Positions 37,422-46,632 of a stretch of DNA of 64,000 bases are shown here, piece after piece (within the stretch, counting starts at the first letter, position 1; every line of letters begins with the position of its first letter). The DNA lies in contig CBDBGD010000007.1 in NCBI GenBank assembly GCA_965205235.1, positions 248,001 to 312,000 of the forward strand. Reading direction: 5' to 3'. The notes under the pieces are model-generated. The model saw nothing but the letters and a program-made list of their open reading frames with translations, was not told the DNA's origin and made no database searches. The position numbers were made by a program, and so were the translations under genes. This stretch comes from CBDBGD01 sp965205235. Lineage in GTDB: Bacteria > Chloroflexota > Dehalococcoidia > Lucifugimonadales > UBA1127.

Positions 37422-38834
37422 TCAGTAGGACCTAGCAACAATTGCGAAGAGACCATTCTGGGATGCGCTGTCTGGGATAATTCCCTCAGCGCTCTGGACG
37501 CAACGGACCGTTATCGATTCCCGAGCCAATCTGGCCTCACCGCCACCGCCGAGCGCTTCCAGTGGTAGCCGGGCAAACCTGCCCCGGCCAACAATCTCCA
37601 CCGCCTCTTGGAGAGTGTCGGCATCTTCCGTATTGCTACGCAAGCGCGCCAATGCTTCCGCTCGCATCGAATATTGGATATCCTCCAGCAGGGCTCTTGC
37701 TAGCACAGGCACAGCGCTAAACTCTACCAACTGCTTCTCGTTCGTATCTCTGCGAATAAGCGCAACCTGTCCTTCAGCTAGCTCGCGAGGCCCGATCTCG
37801 ATGCGGACGGGGACGCCTTTCAATACCCATCCGGTGACCCTGCGACCAAAGCTGACGTCCACTTTGTCGTCCAAAGTGGCCCGTACGCCGCTACCGATCA
37901 GTTCGTCACATAATGCCCTGGCCTTGCTCATGGATTCGGCGTCGTCTCGAACCGCGATCACCGCGGCCTGAACCGGCGCGATTCGAGGGGGAACCCGGAG
38001 GCCGTCGTTGTCACCGTGTGCCATAATCATGGCGCCGACCATACGGGTTGAGCTCCCCCATGAGGTCGTCCATGCGAGTTGCCGGTCTCCACTGGCATCC
38101 GTGTAGGCAATGTCGAACACCTTGGAGAATATCTGACCCAATTCGTGGCTCGTCGCCATCTGCATCGCCTTGCCGTCGCGCATCATCCCTTCACACGTGA
38201 GCGTGTTTACCGCTCCGGCGAAGCGTTCTCGCATCGTCTTTCTGCCGATGAGAACCGGCAACGCTAAGGTGTCGACGAAGAATCGTTGATAGACTTCGAG
38301 GAGAATCCGCAGCGCGTAGCCGGCCGCCTCCTCTTGGGTGGCGTGTGCGGTGTGTCCCTCCTGCCAGAGGAACTCGGTTGTACGGAGGAACACGCGTGGA
38401 CGAAGCTCCCATCGCACCGCGTTCGCCCACTGGTTCAGCAGAAGGGGAAGATCGCGGTAGCTCTTGACCCATCTAGCCATTACCTCGCCGAATAGGGTCT
38501 CGCTGGTGGGACGTACGACGACCGGTTCAGCAAGCTGTTTGCCCCCTGCATGCGTGACGACGGCAATCTCGGGGCTAAAGCCCTCCACGTGTTCGGCTTC
38601 TTTGCGGAGATAGCTCTGAGGGATGAGTAGCGGCAGATAGACGTTTTCAGCTCCTGTCGCCTTGATGAGGCCATCAATCTCTCCTTGCATCCGCTCCCAG
38701 ATGGCGTAGCCATAAGGGCGGATAACCATAGTCCCCCTTACCATGCCGTTATCGGCAAGTTCCGCCCTTGACAGAACGTCCTGATACCACCGAGGAAAAT
38801 CAAGCGATTGATCTGCTAGAACGGACTTCGGCAT
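37422..38834 (-). CDS. proS: Prolyl-tRNA synthetase, archaeal/eukaryotic type
   Basis: The 470-residue class II synthetase has motif 2 'RWELRPRVFLRTTEFLWQEGH' (split here as RWELRPR and FLRTTEFLWQEGH), motif 3 'TTSWGSSTRMVGAMIMAHGD', the anticodon-binding domain (about 280-375), and the C-terminal zinc-binding-like ProS_C domain seen only in type-3 ProRS. There is no bacterial-type editing insertion between motifs 2 and 3. It charges tRNA-Pro with proline. AGGA precedes ATG 38834. The 84 bases to the PHP-ATPase gene contain nothing notable. Confidence 0.93.
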   Translation of the reverse strand: MPKSVLADQSLDFPRWYQDVLSRAELADNGMVRGTMVIRPYGYAIWERMQGEIDGLIKATGAENVYLPLLIPQSYLRKEAEHVEGFSPEIAVVTHAGGKQLAEPVVVRPTSETLFGEVMARWVKSYRDLPLLLNQWANAVRWELRPRVFLRTTEFLWQEGHTAHATQEEAAGYALRILLEVYQRFFVDTLALPVLIGRKTMRERFAGAVNTLTCEGMMRDGKAMQMATSHELGQIFSKVFDIAYTDASGDRQLAWTTSWGSSTRMVGAMIMAHGDNDGLRVPPRIAPVQAAVIAVRDDAESMSKARALCDELIGSGVRATLDDKVDVSFGRRVTGWVLKGVPVRIEIGPRELAEGQVALIRRDTNEKQLVEFSAVPVLARALLEDIQYSMRAEALARLRSNTEDADTLQEAVEIVGRGRFARLPLEALGGGGEARLARESITVRCVQSAEGIIPDSASQNGLFAIVARSY

Positions 38835-38989
38835 GGCTTTCCTGTCAAGATTATCAAGATAGAGGAGACTTCGCTCGCGACCCAGCCATTCTACGTCATA
38901 GACCAGCTTTCGTCTGCCAACATTCTGGAGCCAAGACGGGCCTCAGCTTCAAGATCCTTGGTTCTGTTTGTCTGGGGGTTTGAGGGTGA

Positions 38990-39796
38990 CTCAGCGTTGC
39001 TCTGTTGAACGGTTCCAAGTGATCCTCCCCTTGGCGTTGGCAGAGGACCCTGCTGCTTACGTACTAACTCCGGGCAACGTCGTTCGTGCAGGAGCGCGAA
39101 TCGTCCGCTTGTTTCGCACAGGTCGCCACGACCGACGATGACGGCGGACTGGAGAACTCAGACGACAAGAGTGTGGCACAAACGCTCCAACACGCCTGGG
39201 TGCCAGGGGATGCCCAGGCGCGTGCACTCATCGACATGGCCTTGGTACTGCTGGCAGACCATGAACTCAACGTCTCATCGTTCACTGCACGCTGCGTGGC
39301 CTCCGCTGGCGCTGCACCCCATGCGGTCGTGATGGCGGGGCTGGGGGCACTGCGAGGCTACCGGCATGGCGGTTCGTCGGAGCGCGTAGCGTCGATGCTC
39401 AGCGAAGCCACAGACCCAAACGATGCGCGCCGAATTGTTGAAGAGAAATTGAAGAAAGGTGAGACTGTCCCGGATTTTCATCACCCACTATACCCACTCG
39501 GTGATCCTCGATGTACCGCACTCCTAGAACGGTTCGACAGTTGTTACCCAAGATCGCTGGAACTCGCTGTCACCCACGCATTCGTCGAGAGTATGAGCAA
39601 GTTGAGCAGTCTACGCCCCAACGTCGACCTCGCTCTTGCTGCCCTCAGCAACACCCTTGGACTTCCGACTGGTTCGGCTATAGGCATTTTCGCCATCTCG
39701 CGCACTGTGGGCTGGATTGCCCAAGCGCTAGAACAATATGAACTCCAGACGCTCATTAGGCCGCGTGCCCGCTACACGGGTCTCATGCCGCGCTAG
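38990..39796 (+). pseudogene. Citrate-synthase-like gene, truncated and frameshifted
   Basis: From about 38990 one frame reads 'ERFQVILPLALAEDPAAYVL' and 'GNVVRAGARIVRLF', typical of the mid region of citrate-synthase-family proteins. The frame shifts near 39105-39112 and continues as 'AQVATTDDDGG' with the C-terminal signatures 'LLADHELNVSSFTARCVASAG', 'GALRGYRHGG' and 'FHHPLYPLGDPR'. The 5' third (large-domain start and any HTH domain) is missing; a TGA closes the frame upstream. The GTG at 39086 could still start the last 236 residues, but these lack part of the active-site domain. Confidence 0.65.
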
Positions 39797-40105
39797 CCCG
39801 CTGAGAAGCCTTGGTCGGTGGTGACCAAATCCATTCCCGGGTAGGCGACTTGACCTCCTCCAAGGGCTCGGCAATTTGATGGGCGCAGGCGGTTCCCCAA
39901 GCCTAGCTACGGACCCCTTCCAGAGTCTCACAGCGCCTTAGCCACTACTCCGAGACTCGGAACATGACGAACCCAACGGTCACGTAGGCCACACGAAGAA
40001 CCGCGTCAGTGCCCCCTTACGTCTTCTCTTGGAAATTGCCTGCCGCTAGGCTGGCCCTCATCCCAGTCGCAACAGTATGATTGATGTCGCTTAGGGCCTA
40101 CAGTA
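39797..40105. other. Intergenic region, no gene seen
   Basis: This 309-base gap lies between the citrate-synthase-like remnant and the GNAT gene. I see no ORF with a plausible start signal and no clear repeat or terminator. Confidence 0.3.
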
Positions 40106-40777
40106 ATGGGCAGCAAGGATCGACAAGATCCAGAATTGCAGCATGCCGTGGGGCTTGCGGTCCTGCAAAGGAGCAACGAATTGATACCATCTGTACCGCG
40201 TCCACCGGACAGCTTCGAAACATCACGTCTACGCCTGCGTAGCCCTCAAATGGAAGATGCCCCGTCGATCTATTCGCGCTATGCTAGCGACCCGGAGGTC
40301 ACCCGATACCTACCCTGGCGTCCACATAGGGACCTCGGAGAGACCCAAACCTTTCTCTCGCTCCTCTTGGATTCCGTGGGGAAAGGTGGGACCTGCGCCT
40401 GGGTGATTGAGAGCCGGAAAGACCACAAGCTCATGGGTCTTGCAACGATGAGCTTAGCCTCTGCAAGAGAGGGAGACCTCCTGAGTGCCGAGGAGGAAAG
40501 GCGACAATACTATAAGGTACTCATCGCTTACCATCTGGCCCGGTCTGAGTGGGGCCAGGGTTACGCGACCGAAGCAGCGCGGGCTCTCGTAGGCTGGGCG
40601 CTAGGTCAACCTCAAATCTTGAGAATCTGGACCGTTGTTGATGTTGACAATGCTGCGTCGGTGAGAGTCTTGGAGAAGCTCGGCATGGTTCGAGAGGGTT
40701 TACTCAAGCGCTGGAGCATACACCCTAACGTAAACTCTGAGCCGCGAGACTTCTACTGCTACGCTCTCGTGAAATAG
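40106..40777 (+). CDS. GNAT acetyltransferase (RimJ/RimL-like)
   Basis: The 223-residue protein has the GNAT fold signatures of the RimJ/RimL branch: N-terminal 'FETSRLRLRSPQMEDA', 'GLATMSL', acetyl-CoA loop region 'LARSEWGQGYATEAARALVGWA' and 'NAASVRVLEKLGMVREG'. It should transfer an acetyl group from acetyl-CoA to an amine; the branch acts on protein N-termini, amino sugars or antibiotics. The first ~35 residues before the conserved core look extra, so a later start is possible. No strong ribosome-binding site is seen at ATG 40106. Confidence 0.83.
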   Translation: MGSKDRQDPELQHAVGLAVLQRSNELIPSVPRPPDSFETSRLRLRSPQMEDAPSIYSRYASDPEVTRYLPWRPHRDLGETQTFLSLLLDSVGKGGTCAWVIESRKDHKLMGLATMSLASAREGDLLSAEEERRQYYKVLIAYHLARSEWGQGYATEAARALVGWALGQPQILRIWTVVDVDNAASVRVLEKLGMVREGLLKRWSIHPNVNSEPRDFYCYALVK

Positions 40778-40810
40778 CAAAGAGATATGCTTTTCTCTGG
40801 CCTCCTCTTG

Positions 40811-40846
40811 CAGTTTGTCTCGTCGGCCCCGTGGGTACCTTCTTGT
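40811..40846. repeat. Stem-loop-associated dispersed repeat, copy 1
   Basis: This element lies between the convergent GNAT and DinB-fold genes. Bases 40825-40846 match 52176-52197 at 19 of 22 positions (core GTGGGTACCTTCTTGT). A GGCC-ended imperfect stem precedes the core in both copies, so it may act as a terminator. Confidence 0.4.
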
Positions 40847-40860
40847 CGTCAGAACGCCAA

Positions 40861-41367
40861 CTAGAGGCATCTGCGGAGACGGCCGGGGTAGTCGCCCACT
40901 GAATGCCCTAGGCGGTCGCGCTTAGTAGAGATCTCACCGATGTGGAAGTAGTGGTGAGCCGACATGCGGAGAATCGCATAGCGAAGAGTAATTCCTGAGG
41001 CCCTCAGGTATTCGAGAGACCCAGAATAGGGGATCAGGGTATCCATGGGAGGTGAACCTCCGAGGTAACTCTTCGCTGTGTCTCGGACTTCCCCGACAGA
41101 ACGAAGAATCAACCGCCACTCCCTCTCTGGAACCCCTTCTCCATTGAGCTTGAAACGCGGGTCTCCGATGATTGGGTGAGGTCGCTTCTCCGCAAACCGT
41201 ACGTTCATCCAAGCATCGAGATGAGATGTAACGTGAGCCACTGCCCAGGCGATGGAGCTGCCCCCTTCAAGCGCACGGGTGGCGGTTGGAGCATCCAGTC
41301 CGTCAATGACGCGATCAAGGTCTGCCCAGGCCTCGTAGAGCAACCCGATTTGCTTGTCATTTGTCAT
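40861..41367 (-). CDS. DinB-fold (four-helix bundle) protein
   Basis: From ATG 41367 the ~168-residue protein shows the DinB/YfiT-like pattern: 'SIAWAVAHVTSHLDAWMNVRF' and 'MSAHHYFHIGEISTKRDRL', with three histidines at helix positions that bind a metal in this superfamily. Bacterial members include thiol-S-transferases and stress-induced proteins; the reaction cannot be told. This fold is unrelated to the polymerase gene dinB. The frame is open a further 46 codons upstream without conserved sequence. Confidence 0.78.
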   Translation of the reverse strand: MTNDKQIGLLYEAWADLDRVIDGLDAPTATRALEGGSSIAWAVAHVTSHLDAWMNVRFAEKRPHPIIGDPRFKLNGEGVPEREWRLILRSVGEVRDTAKSYLGGSPPMDTLIPYSGSLEYLRASGITLRYAILRMSAHHYFHIGEISTKRDRLGHSVGDYPGRLRRCL

Positions 41368-41538
41368 TTCGGATGACCGTCTGCAATGCACAAGGAGTAC
41401 GCCATCGCATCTTAGCATAGGTGGCGAGTCTGCCACCGGGCTGGGGGGTGTTCCATCCGATAAGCTGTCTGCGTGGCAACAGGGACTGCGAGGCTCTGCT
41501 ACCATGGGGCTCAGCTTGATCGGAGGGTTCGGCGTCCC

Positions 41539-42618
41539 ATGAGGGTTGTGTCATTCGAGACGAGGGCTGTACGCATTCCCAGGGAGCCCGGACCGTCTGC
41601 ACCGCGGGATGAGGCGCACTTCGTTACGCTCAAGCTGCGGACCGACGACGGGACCGAAGGCGTCTCCTACGCGGGATTCGCATCGCCGCTCTTGACGAAG
41701 GGACTGAAAGAGGTCGTCGATGCCGTAGCAGCGATCGTTGTGGGAAGCGATCCGCACCAGGCCGACACAACAATCGGGCGACTGCTCGAGGAGGTGGGTG
41801 AAGGGTCGCCGGCCGGTCTCGCAATGCGGGCAATATCGGCCGTCGATGTGGCCCTTTGGGACATCCGTGGGAAGGATCTCGGCATGCCGGTGTGGAAGCT
41901 CTTGGGAGCAAGCTCGGGAGTCGTGCCCACCTACGCGAGTGGATTCCTCTGGCGGCACTATGACCTGGATGCGCTGGCCGCGACTGCTGTAAGGCTCATA
42001 TCGCAGGGGTTCCGTGCGATGAAGTTTCGCATGGGTGCAGAGGCAACCGCCGAAGCTGAACTGGCCCGTCTGCGAACGATGCGCGAGGCAGTCGGCGAGG
42101 ACGTCGACCTGATGGTGGACATCAATCAGGGTTGGTCCGTGAGCAAGTCTATTGCGATTGGTCGAGAGCTGACGGAATATGGGGTCTTCTGGCTGGAGGA
42201 CCCGACGCATTTTCAGGACTACGCGGGGCTCGCCCGCATCGCGGACGCGCTTGATACGCCTGTAGCAGCAGGAGAGTACCACTACGGAATTGAACCCTTC
42301 CGACACCTGCTGGAGGCCTGCTCCGTCGACATTGTCATGGTCGACCTGATGCGAGTGGGCGGAATCACCCAGTGGATGAAAGTTGCACGCATGGCGGAGG
42401 CACACAACCTGCCCGTCGTGACGCATCTGGCCCCTGAGGTGCTGGGCCACGCTCTGGCGGCAGCACCCAACGGGCTGTACGTCGAGCACATGCCGTGGAC
42501 GTTCCCATTGTTCGAGGAGGCGCCGCATATCAATGCTGAGGGTCGCCTGGTCATGCCTGATGCGCCCGGACTCGGACTCGTGTTCGATGAGGCCCGACTG
42601 AAGGCAGGCGCGCTTTAG
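41539..42618 (+). CDS. Enolase-superfamily enzyme (mandelate racemase/muconate lactonizing type)
   Basis: From ATG 41539 (homology to the capping-domain start 'MRVVSFETR') the 359-residue protein has the MR/MLE layout. An N-terminal capping domain is followed by a barrel with K162-F-R164 at the end of the second strand (KxR in place of KxK), metal ligands D194-x-N196, E220 in 'LEDP' and a Glu in 'AAGEYHYG', and H296 in 'THLAPEV' as general acid/base. It should abstract a proton alpha to a carboxylate, most likely as a sugar-acid dehydratase or racemase. Expansion of this superfamily is a reported trait of SAR202 Chloroflexota. Substrate unknown. Confidence 0.87.
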   Translation: MRVVSFETRAVRIPREPGPSAPRDEAHFVTLKLRTDDGTEGVSYAGFASPLLTKGLKEVVDAVAAIVVGSDPHQADTTIGRLLEEVGEGSPAGLAMRAISAVDVALWDIRGKDLGMPVWKLLGASSGVVPTYASGFLWRHYDLDALAATAVRLISQGFRAMKFRMGAEATAEAELARLRTMREAVGEDVDLMVDINQGWSVSKSIAIGRELTEYGVFWLEDPTHFQDYAGLARIADALDTPVAAGEYHYGIEPFRHLLEACSVDIVMVDLMRVGGITQWMKVARMAEAHNLPVVTHLAPEVLGHALAAAPNGLYVEHMPWTFPLFEEAPHINAEGRLVMPDAPGLGLVFDEARLKAGAL

Positions 42619-42778
42619 CAGTACCGAGGGAACACGAGTGGCGGGTCTAGAGGTCCGCTCGACGTACAGTCGGGGAACACACGCGACATAGAGCGTGGAC
42701 CAACCCTTCTGAGGCGCCTTCCTCGGCGAGGAGCGAAGACAGCTCCGAGGCGAAGGTGGGAGCTCATGGTGGGGTCAC

Positions 42779-43528
42779 TCAGGGCTTGCTTAGGATATAG
42801 ATGATGAAGTCTGGGACGCGCAGATTGTCGCTTACCACCGGGTACTGTCTGGCTTGCTCCTCGGTCGGCGTCGGCTCTCGGAGGCCCTCGACTGCGAACC
42901 CGACGTCCAAGAACACGCGAAAGTGTGTCGACAACGTCCGATGAAAATTGACCAAGAATCGGTCTTCTTCCAGAGGGATGGTGCGCTCACCCTCGTCGAA
43001 GTAGCGGTCCAGCGGATAGTGGAGCCTCCGGCCGCCCTGCTTGATCCAGCCGGGACTCGCCGAGGCCATCGGGTGGAGATTGCAGACGACGAATCGCCCG
43101 CCGGGACGGAGCACTCGAAAGGCCTCACCCACCGCACGCCGCACGTTCGAGACGTCGACAAGCGTCACGTACGAGACAGCGATGTCGAACTCCGCGCTGG
43201 GCACGTCACTGAGGTCTTCCATGTCGCCGATGAGATAGGCTTCGCCGGCGATACGATGGCTCGTGGCGTACTCTATGAAGGGACGGCACAGGTCCACACC
43301 GGTCACCAGCGCACCACGCTCTGCGAGCATCCGGGAAAAGCGGCCCTCGCCGCAGCCGAGGTCGATCACCTTGCGATGTGCTACGTCTCCAACCGCGTGG
43401 AGCATCCACCCGTCGAGCATGCCCTCCCGGTGTGAGGTCGTGCCATCCTCGACTTGGCTGATCCAGTCTTCAGCCATCGCTTCCCATTGGGCCTTCAGCT
43501 TGCTCTTCAACTTAGATTGGTCGTCCAC
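42779..43528 (-). CDS. SAM-dependent methyltransferase (class I)
   Basis: The 249-residue protein carries 'VIDLGCGEGRFSRMLAERG' (motif I), 'VTGVDLCRPFI', 'FDIAVSYVTLVDVSN' and 'VLRPGGRFVVCNLHP'. The C-terminal part ('HRTLSTHFRVFLDVGF') resembles methyltransferases acting on small acceptors. The gene stands alone between the enolase-superfamily gene and a gap. Start ATG 43528 with AGGAGGCC upstream. Confidence 0.87.
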   Translation of the reverse strand: MDDQSKLKSKLKAQWEAMAEDWISQVEDGTTSHREGMLDGWMLHAVGDVAHRKVIDLGCGEGRFSRMLAERGALVTGVDLCRPFIEYATSHRIAGEAYLIGDMEDLSDVPSAEFDIAVSYVTLVDVSNVRRAVGEAFRVLRPGGRFVVCNLHPMASASPGWIKQGGRRLHYPLDRYFDEGERTIPLEEDRFLVNFHRTLSTHFRVFLDVGFAVEGLREPTPTEEQARQYPVVSDNLRVPDFIIYILSKP

Positions 43529-43891
43529 AAGGCCTCCTGTTCACGCTTCGGGGACTCAAGCAACTGATCGCCAATGCTATGGGTAGTTGGTTGTCGAAGC
43601 TAACACGATTGTCCTTGCAGCTTGGCAATGACCTCAACGAACGCCATGTTTGCTCTCCGGTATCCTACCCCAGATCTGGCACCTCAGACAGTTGCCCAAG
43701 AGAACGAATCCATGGAGACCTTGGGTGCAGGACCTCCTTCTAGGTCGTCGAATCCGAGACGATGACGCACCTTTCAGGATACCTGGCCTCGATCTGTTGA
43801 ACGAGGAGCGAATGCCTTCTGGACTAGGTTCGTGAAGTGCCACTCTTCTGAACATTCGCCGAGAGAACGGTCGATCGCCTGCTAGCCGGGC
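43529..43891. other. Intergenic region, no gene seen
   Basis: This is a 363-base gap between two minus-strand genes. Short ORFs exist on both strands but none has a ribosome-binding site or protein-like composition. No repeat was noticed. Confidence 0.3.
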
Positions 43892-44536
43892 CTACTCCCG
43901 ACCCAACTCGAACCAGTCTCCTGGGAGCTTCGGCACAGGCCAGCTTGGGTCGGGCCGCCAGTTCTCCCATCCGGCGGAGAATGGCGGTCCGCTGCTCTGG
44001 ATCGTTCGGATCATTCGGGATGCCTCTGCTCGTATCGACGAGACCTGATCGACATCGAAGAAGCCTCTGTCGACGAGCTCCTCGAATTCCTCCCCGTCCT
44101 TCCATGCCCACGACATGTCCGGGCCCACAACGATGTCGAGCACACAATCATGAAGTTGGATTCCTTGACGGACGAGTCGGAGCGGCGACTGGAGATTGAC
44201 GTACCAGGTCTTGAACTCCCACTGCGACGACCAGAACAACATTATCGAATGCCAGGAGCCATAGGGAGTCAGAGTCAGGACATGATTCTCCGGTGATGTC
44301 ACTTCGTTGAACTCTCCCAGACAGGGGTCAAGCATTCGAATCATTATTTCAATCCGCTCGGACAATCCGAGCGCTCTGCGGTTCTCAACCCCACGTGTGA
44401 CTATCGGAGTGGCAGGGTGAGAGTACAGAGCGATGTGCGTCGACGCGTCTTCAACGACCGACACGGGCCGGGCAGTACCAATGCCCTGCCCCCACATTTC
44501 GTATTGAACTATCTGATCCCCAGGTTTCCAGTGCAT
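43892..44536 (-). CDS. DUF402-family protein
   Basis: The 214-residue product has the DUF402 features: 'WYVNLQSPLRLVRQGIQLHDCVLDIVV' and 'WAWKDGEEFEELVDRGFFD', where aspartates bind divalent cations in structurally known relatives. Characterised DUF402 proteins hydrolyse nucleoside di- or triphosphates or, as FomD, CMP-phosphonates. Together with the adjacent NUDIX and histidine-phosphatase genes on the same strand, this forms a phosphate-ester clean-up group. The spacing to the phosphatase gene is ten bases. Confidence 0.8.
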   Translation of the reverse strand: MHWKPGDQIVQYEMWGQGIGTARPVSVVEDASTHIALYSHPATPIVTRGVENRRALGLSERIEIMIRMLDPCLGEFNEVTSPENHVLTLTPYGSWHSIMLFWSSQWEFKTWYVNLQSPLRLVRQGIQLHDCVLDIVVGPDMSWAWKDGEEFEELVDRGFFDVDQVSSIRAEASRMIRTIQSSGPPFSAGWENWRPDPSWPVPKLPGDWFELGRE

Positions 44537-44546
44537 GGTACCCTAG

Positions 44547-45188
44547 CTATCTCGAGCCTCCCAGGTGTCTTGTCTGATTCCAGAGGGTGACTAACGCCGA
44601 CCCCTCGTCGAGCCTTATGATTGACAGGCTCGCAGGACACGGAGGTTCAAGTTTCCAGAAACATTGAGAACCTCGCTCGAGCAGTTCGGACGCCAGCAAT
44701 CGTAGCGCCCAGTTGTGGCCCACGACAAGAATGCAGTCTCCATTTCCGCATGCCATAAGTTCCGAGGCTACCCTTCGCTGACGTAGGAGCACCTGGCGGA
44801 TGCTCTCGCCTTTGGGTGGAGCGTAGTCCAATGCCGCTGCCCCATCGTCAGAAGTCAACGCCATACGTGGATCGGCCGCCAATGCAGCTGCAATTGACCA
44901 TCCTTCGTAGATGCCGTTTGAGATCTCACGCAGACCCCTGCGGACTTCGAGCAAAACGGGGTGGTCTGCAAGGATGGTCTGAGCTGTCTCGAGTGCACGC
45001 GAAAGATCACTCGTGTAGGCGGCATCGAACCGGACCTGAGCCAGATGCCGCGCGACTTCTTCAGCTTGTCGTCGACCCTTCGATGACAGCGGAACGTCGG
45101 TCTGACCTTGGAGTCGCTTGGCTGCGGTCCATTCCGTATCCCCGTGGCGAACCAGGTAGAGCTGCTTGGTCACGCTAGCCAGCCTCAC
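44547..45188 (-). CDS. Histidine phosphatase (phosphoglycerate mutase-like)
   Basis: The 213-residue protein begins with the catalytic 'LYLVRHGDTEW' (phospho-accepting His) and has 'YTSDLSRALETAQTI', 'REISNGIYEGW' and the C-terminal 'VVGHNWALRLL' with the second catalytic His. It removes phosphate from a small molecule; broad phosphatases such as CobC/GpmB share this pattern. GTG 45188 overlaps the end of the NUDIX gene by 14 bases; an in-frame GTG 15 bases later is an alternative. Part of a NUDIX-phosphatase-DUF402 operon. Confidence 0.88.
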   Translation of the reverse strand: MRLASVTKQLYLVRHGDTEWTAAKRLQGQTDVPLSSKGRRQAEEVARHLAQVRFDAAYTSDLSRALETAQTILADHPVLLEVRRGLREISNGIYEGWSIAAALAADPRMALTSDDGAAALDYAPPKGESIRQVLLRQRRVASELMACGNGDCILVVGHNWALRLLASELLERGSQCFWKLEPPCPASLSIIRLDEGSALVTLWNQTRHLGGSR

Positions 45189-45762
45189 GGTCCGATTTGG
45201 GGCAATCGACCATCCTCAGTCCAACGGCAGTGTCCAGGAACACATGCTGTCCCATGTTCAGAGACAGGCTTTGCACATCAGCAAGCAGTAGGAACTCGGA
45301 GCCTATCTCATAGCCATCCACCTCCTTCATTTCCGGGTGGTACTCACCTGCACTGCCTGCGTACACGATCTGGATAAAGTCAGGGTACGGGTAGCTCCAG
45401 CCCTCCGGCATGGGGTCGATGTGGGTGTAGTGCAGTATCCCGATTGGACGGAAACACTCCAGGCTCCATCCGGTCTCCTCAAGCACCTCCCGTCGCAGCG
45501 CGTCTTCGGGCCCCTCATGGGCTTGGAGTCTGCCACCAGGCAAGATGTGTCGGTTGCTCGGGTCGCGAACGACGAGCACTCTGTCCCCGTTGATCACCAC
45601 TGCCCGTGCGGATGTCATGTGTGTGCGGGGAGGCGTTCTCTCAGTCAGATAACACGCCAAGCGCAGGTTGATAGGGGGCCAGGCAACCACTTCCTCAGCG
45701 AAGGGAGTCAGCTGCCTCAGGAAAGCGGCAAGGTCGTCGTCCATGTGTTGAATCTTCACCAC
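45175..45762 (-). CDS. NUDIX hydrolase
   Basis: The 195-residue protein has a complete NUDIX box, 'GGRLQAHEGPEDALRREVLEETGW', quoted here in two parts (GGRLQAHEG and ALRREVLEETGW), preceded by 'RAVVINGDRVLVVRDPSNRHIL'. It should hydrolyse a nucleoside diphosphate linked to some moiety, with Mg2+ held by the box glutamates. The first ~45 residues are extra relative to the minimal fold. GTG 45762 or ATG 45744 may be the start. First gene of the three-gene minus-strand operon, divergent from the permease genes. Confidence 0.88.
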   Translation of the reverse strand: MVKIQHMDDDLAAFLRQLTPFAEEVVAWPPINLRLACYLTERTPPRTHMTSARAVVINGDRVLVVRDPSNRHILPGGRLQAHEGPEDALRREVLEETGWSLECFRPIGILHYTHIDPMPEGWSYPYPDFIQIVYAGSAGEYHPEMKEVDGYEIGSEFLLLADVQSLSLNMGQHVFLDTAVGLRMVDCPKSDREAG

Positions 45763-45852
45763 TCAGCTCTCGGAACACCGCATCCACAACCTCCGGCGTG
45801 CAGAACGGTTGGCGTTTCTCCATCCAGCTTTGCGATGCAGTATAGTCTCCCC

Positions 45853-46632
45853 ATGGGCCACGTGCGAGCACTGCTTACCGTTAGTGCACTCCAGTGGAAG
45901 ATCATCTTCGGGAAACGCGACTACATTCCGGTCATGATCCTGTCGATCCCGATGGTCGCGCTGTTAGCCTGGGTAGCTCGGGTGGGTGACAAGCCGGAGG
46001 TCCTGGCCTACATCTCAGTCGGCGCAGGGTTGCTCACGCTCTGGAACGGTCTCATCCAGCGCATGGGATGGCTGGTGAATTCCGAGGTCTTCGATGGGAC
46101 GCTGGACCTCAATCTTCTGTCCAGAACGCCTCTCATCCTCGTCATGCTGGGCAAAGCCGTCGGTCTGGCCGCGGTCAGCGCCCTCAGCGCTGTCGCTGCC
46201 TTCCTGACAGTCGTAGCGGTGGCCCGACACTCCATCGACGTGGCCAGCCTACCGCTGCTCCTGGCCTCCCTGTTTGTGGCCCTACTTTCCCTCGTCTCCT
46301 GCGGTTTCATCTTCTCCCCAATCTACGTCCTCGTGGGCGGCAGACCAGGATTCTTCAATGCCATCACCCCGCTGGGCGTACTCCTCAGCGGCTTTCTCCA
46401 TCCGACATCCCTGCTGCCTGCGAGCTTGGAACTGCTGGCCAGGCTCCTTCCGACCTCCTGGGCTATACACGCGGTGATTGGGGCTGTCCGTGGGGGCTCA
46501 TCGACATGGGACCTGGCGCAGGACTGGCTGGTCGCACTTGCTCTCACGGTGGCGTACGTGGGGCTGGCCTACATCCTGTTCAGGGTCGTTGAGCACCGGG
46601 TGCGAGTCACCGGCGTTCTGGGGAGGCACTAG
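45853..46632 (+). CDS. ABC-2 type permease, orphan pair subunit 1
   Basis: From ATG 45853 the 259-residue protein has six hydrophobic helices of the ABC-2 type. The start is chosen because 'MGHVRALLTVSALQWK' aligns with the start of the permease at 52.1 kb (MIGHLRALRAAYLVQWK), and the ends are alike too ('VRVTGVLGRH' versus 'IRITGMLGRV'). It is followed with a one-base overlap by a second permease, but no ATPase gene is on this strand nearby. It may share the ATPase at 49.5 kb. Probably an exporter; the substrate cannot be inferred. Confidence 0.82.
   Translation: MGHVRALLTVSALQWKIIFGKRDYIPVMILSIPMVALLAWVARVGDKPEVLAYISVGAGLLTLWNGLIQRMGWLVNSEVFDGTLDLNLLSRTPLILVMLGKAVGLAAVSALSAVAAFLTVVAVARHSIDVASLPLLLASLFVALLSLVSCGFIFSPIYVLVGGRPGFFNAITPLGVLLSGFLHPTSLLPASLELLARLLPTSWAIHAVIGAVRGGSSTWDLAQDWLVALALTVAYVGLAYILFRVVEHRVRVTGVLGRH

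Noticed and set aside
37422..38834. Bacterial-type ProRS with editing domain
   Set aside because: There is no insertion between motifs 2 and 3, and the C-terminal domain is of the archaeal/eukaryotic type.
45337..45852. 172-residue extension of the first orphan permease
   Set aside because: It is antisense to the NUDIX gene. The homologous permease at 52.1 kb starts at the equivalent of ATG 45853.
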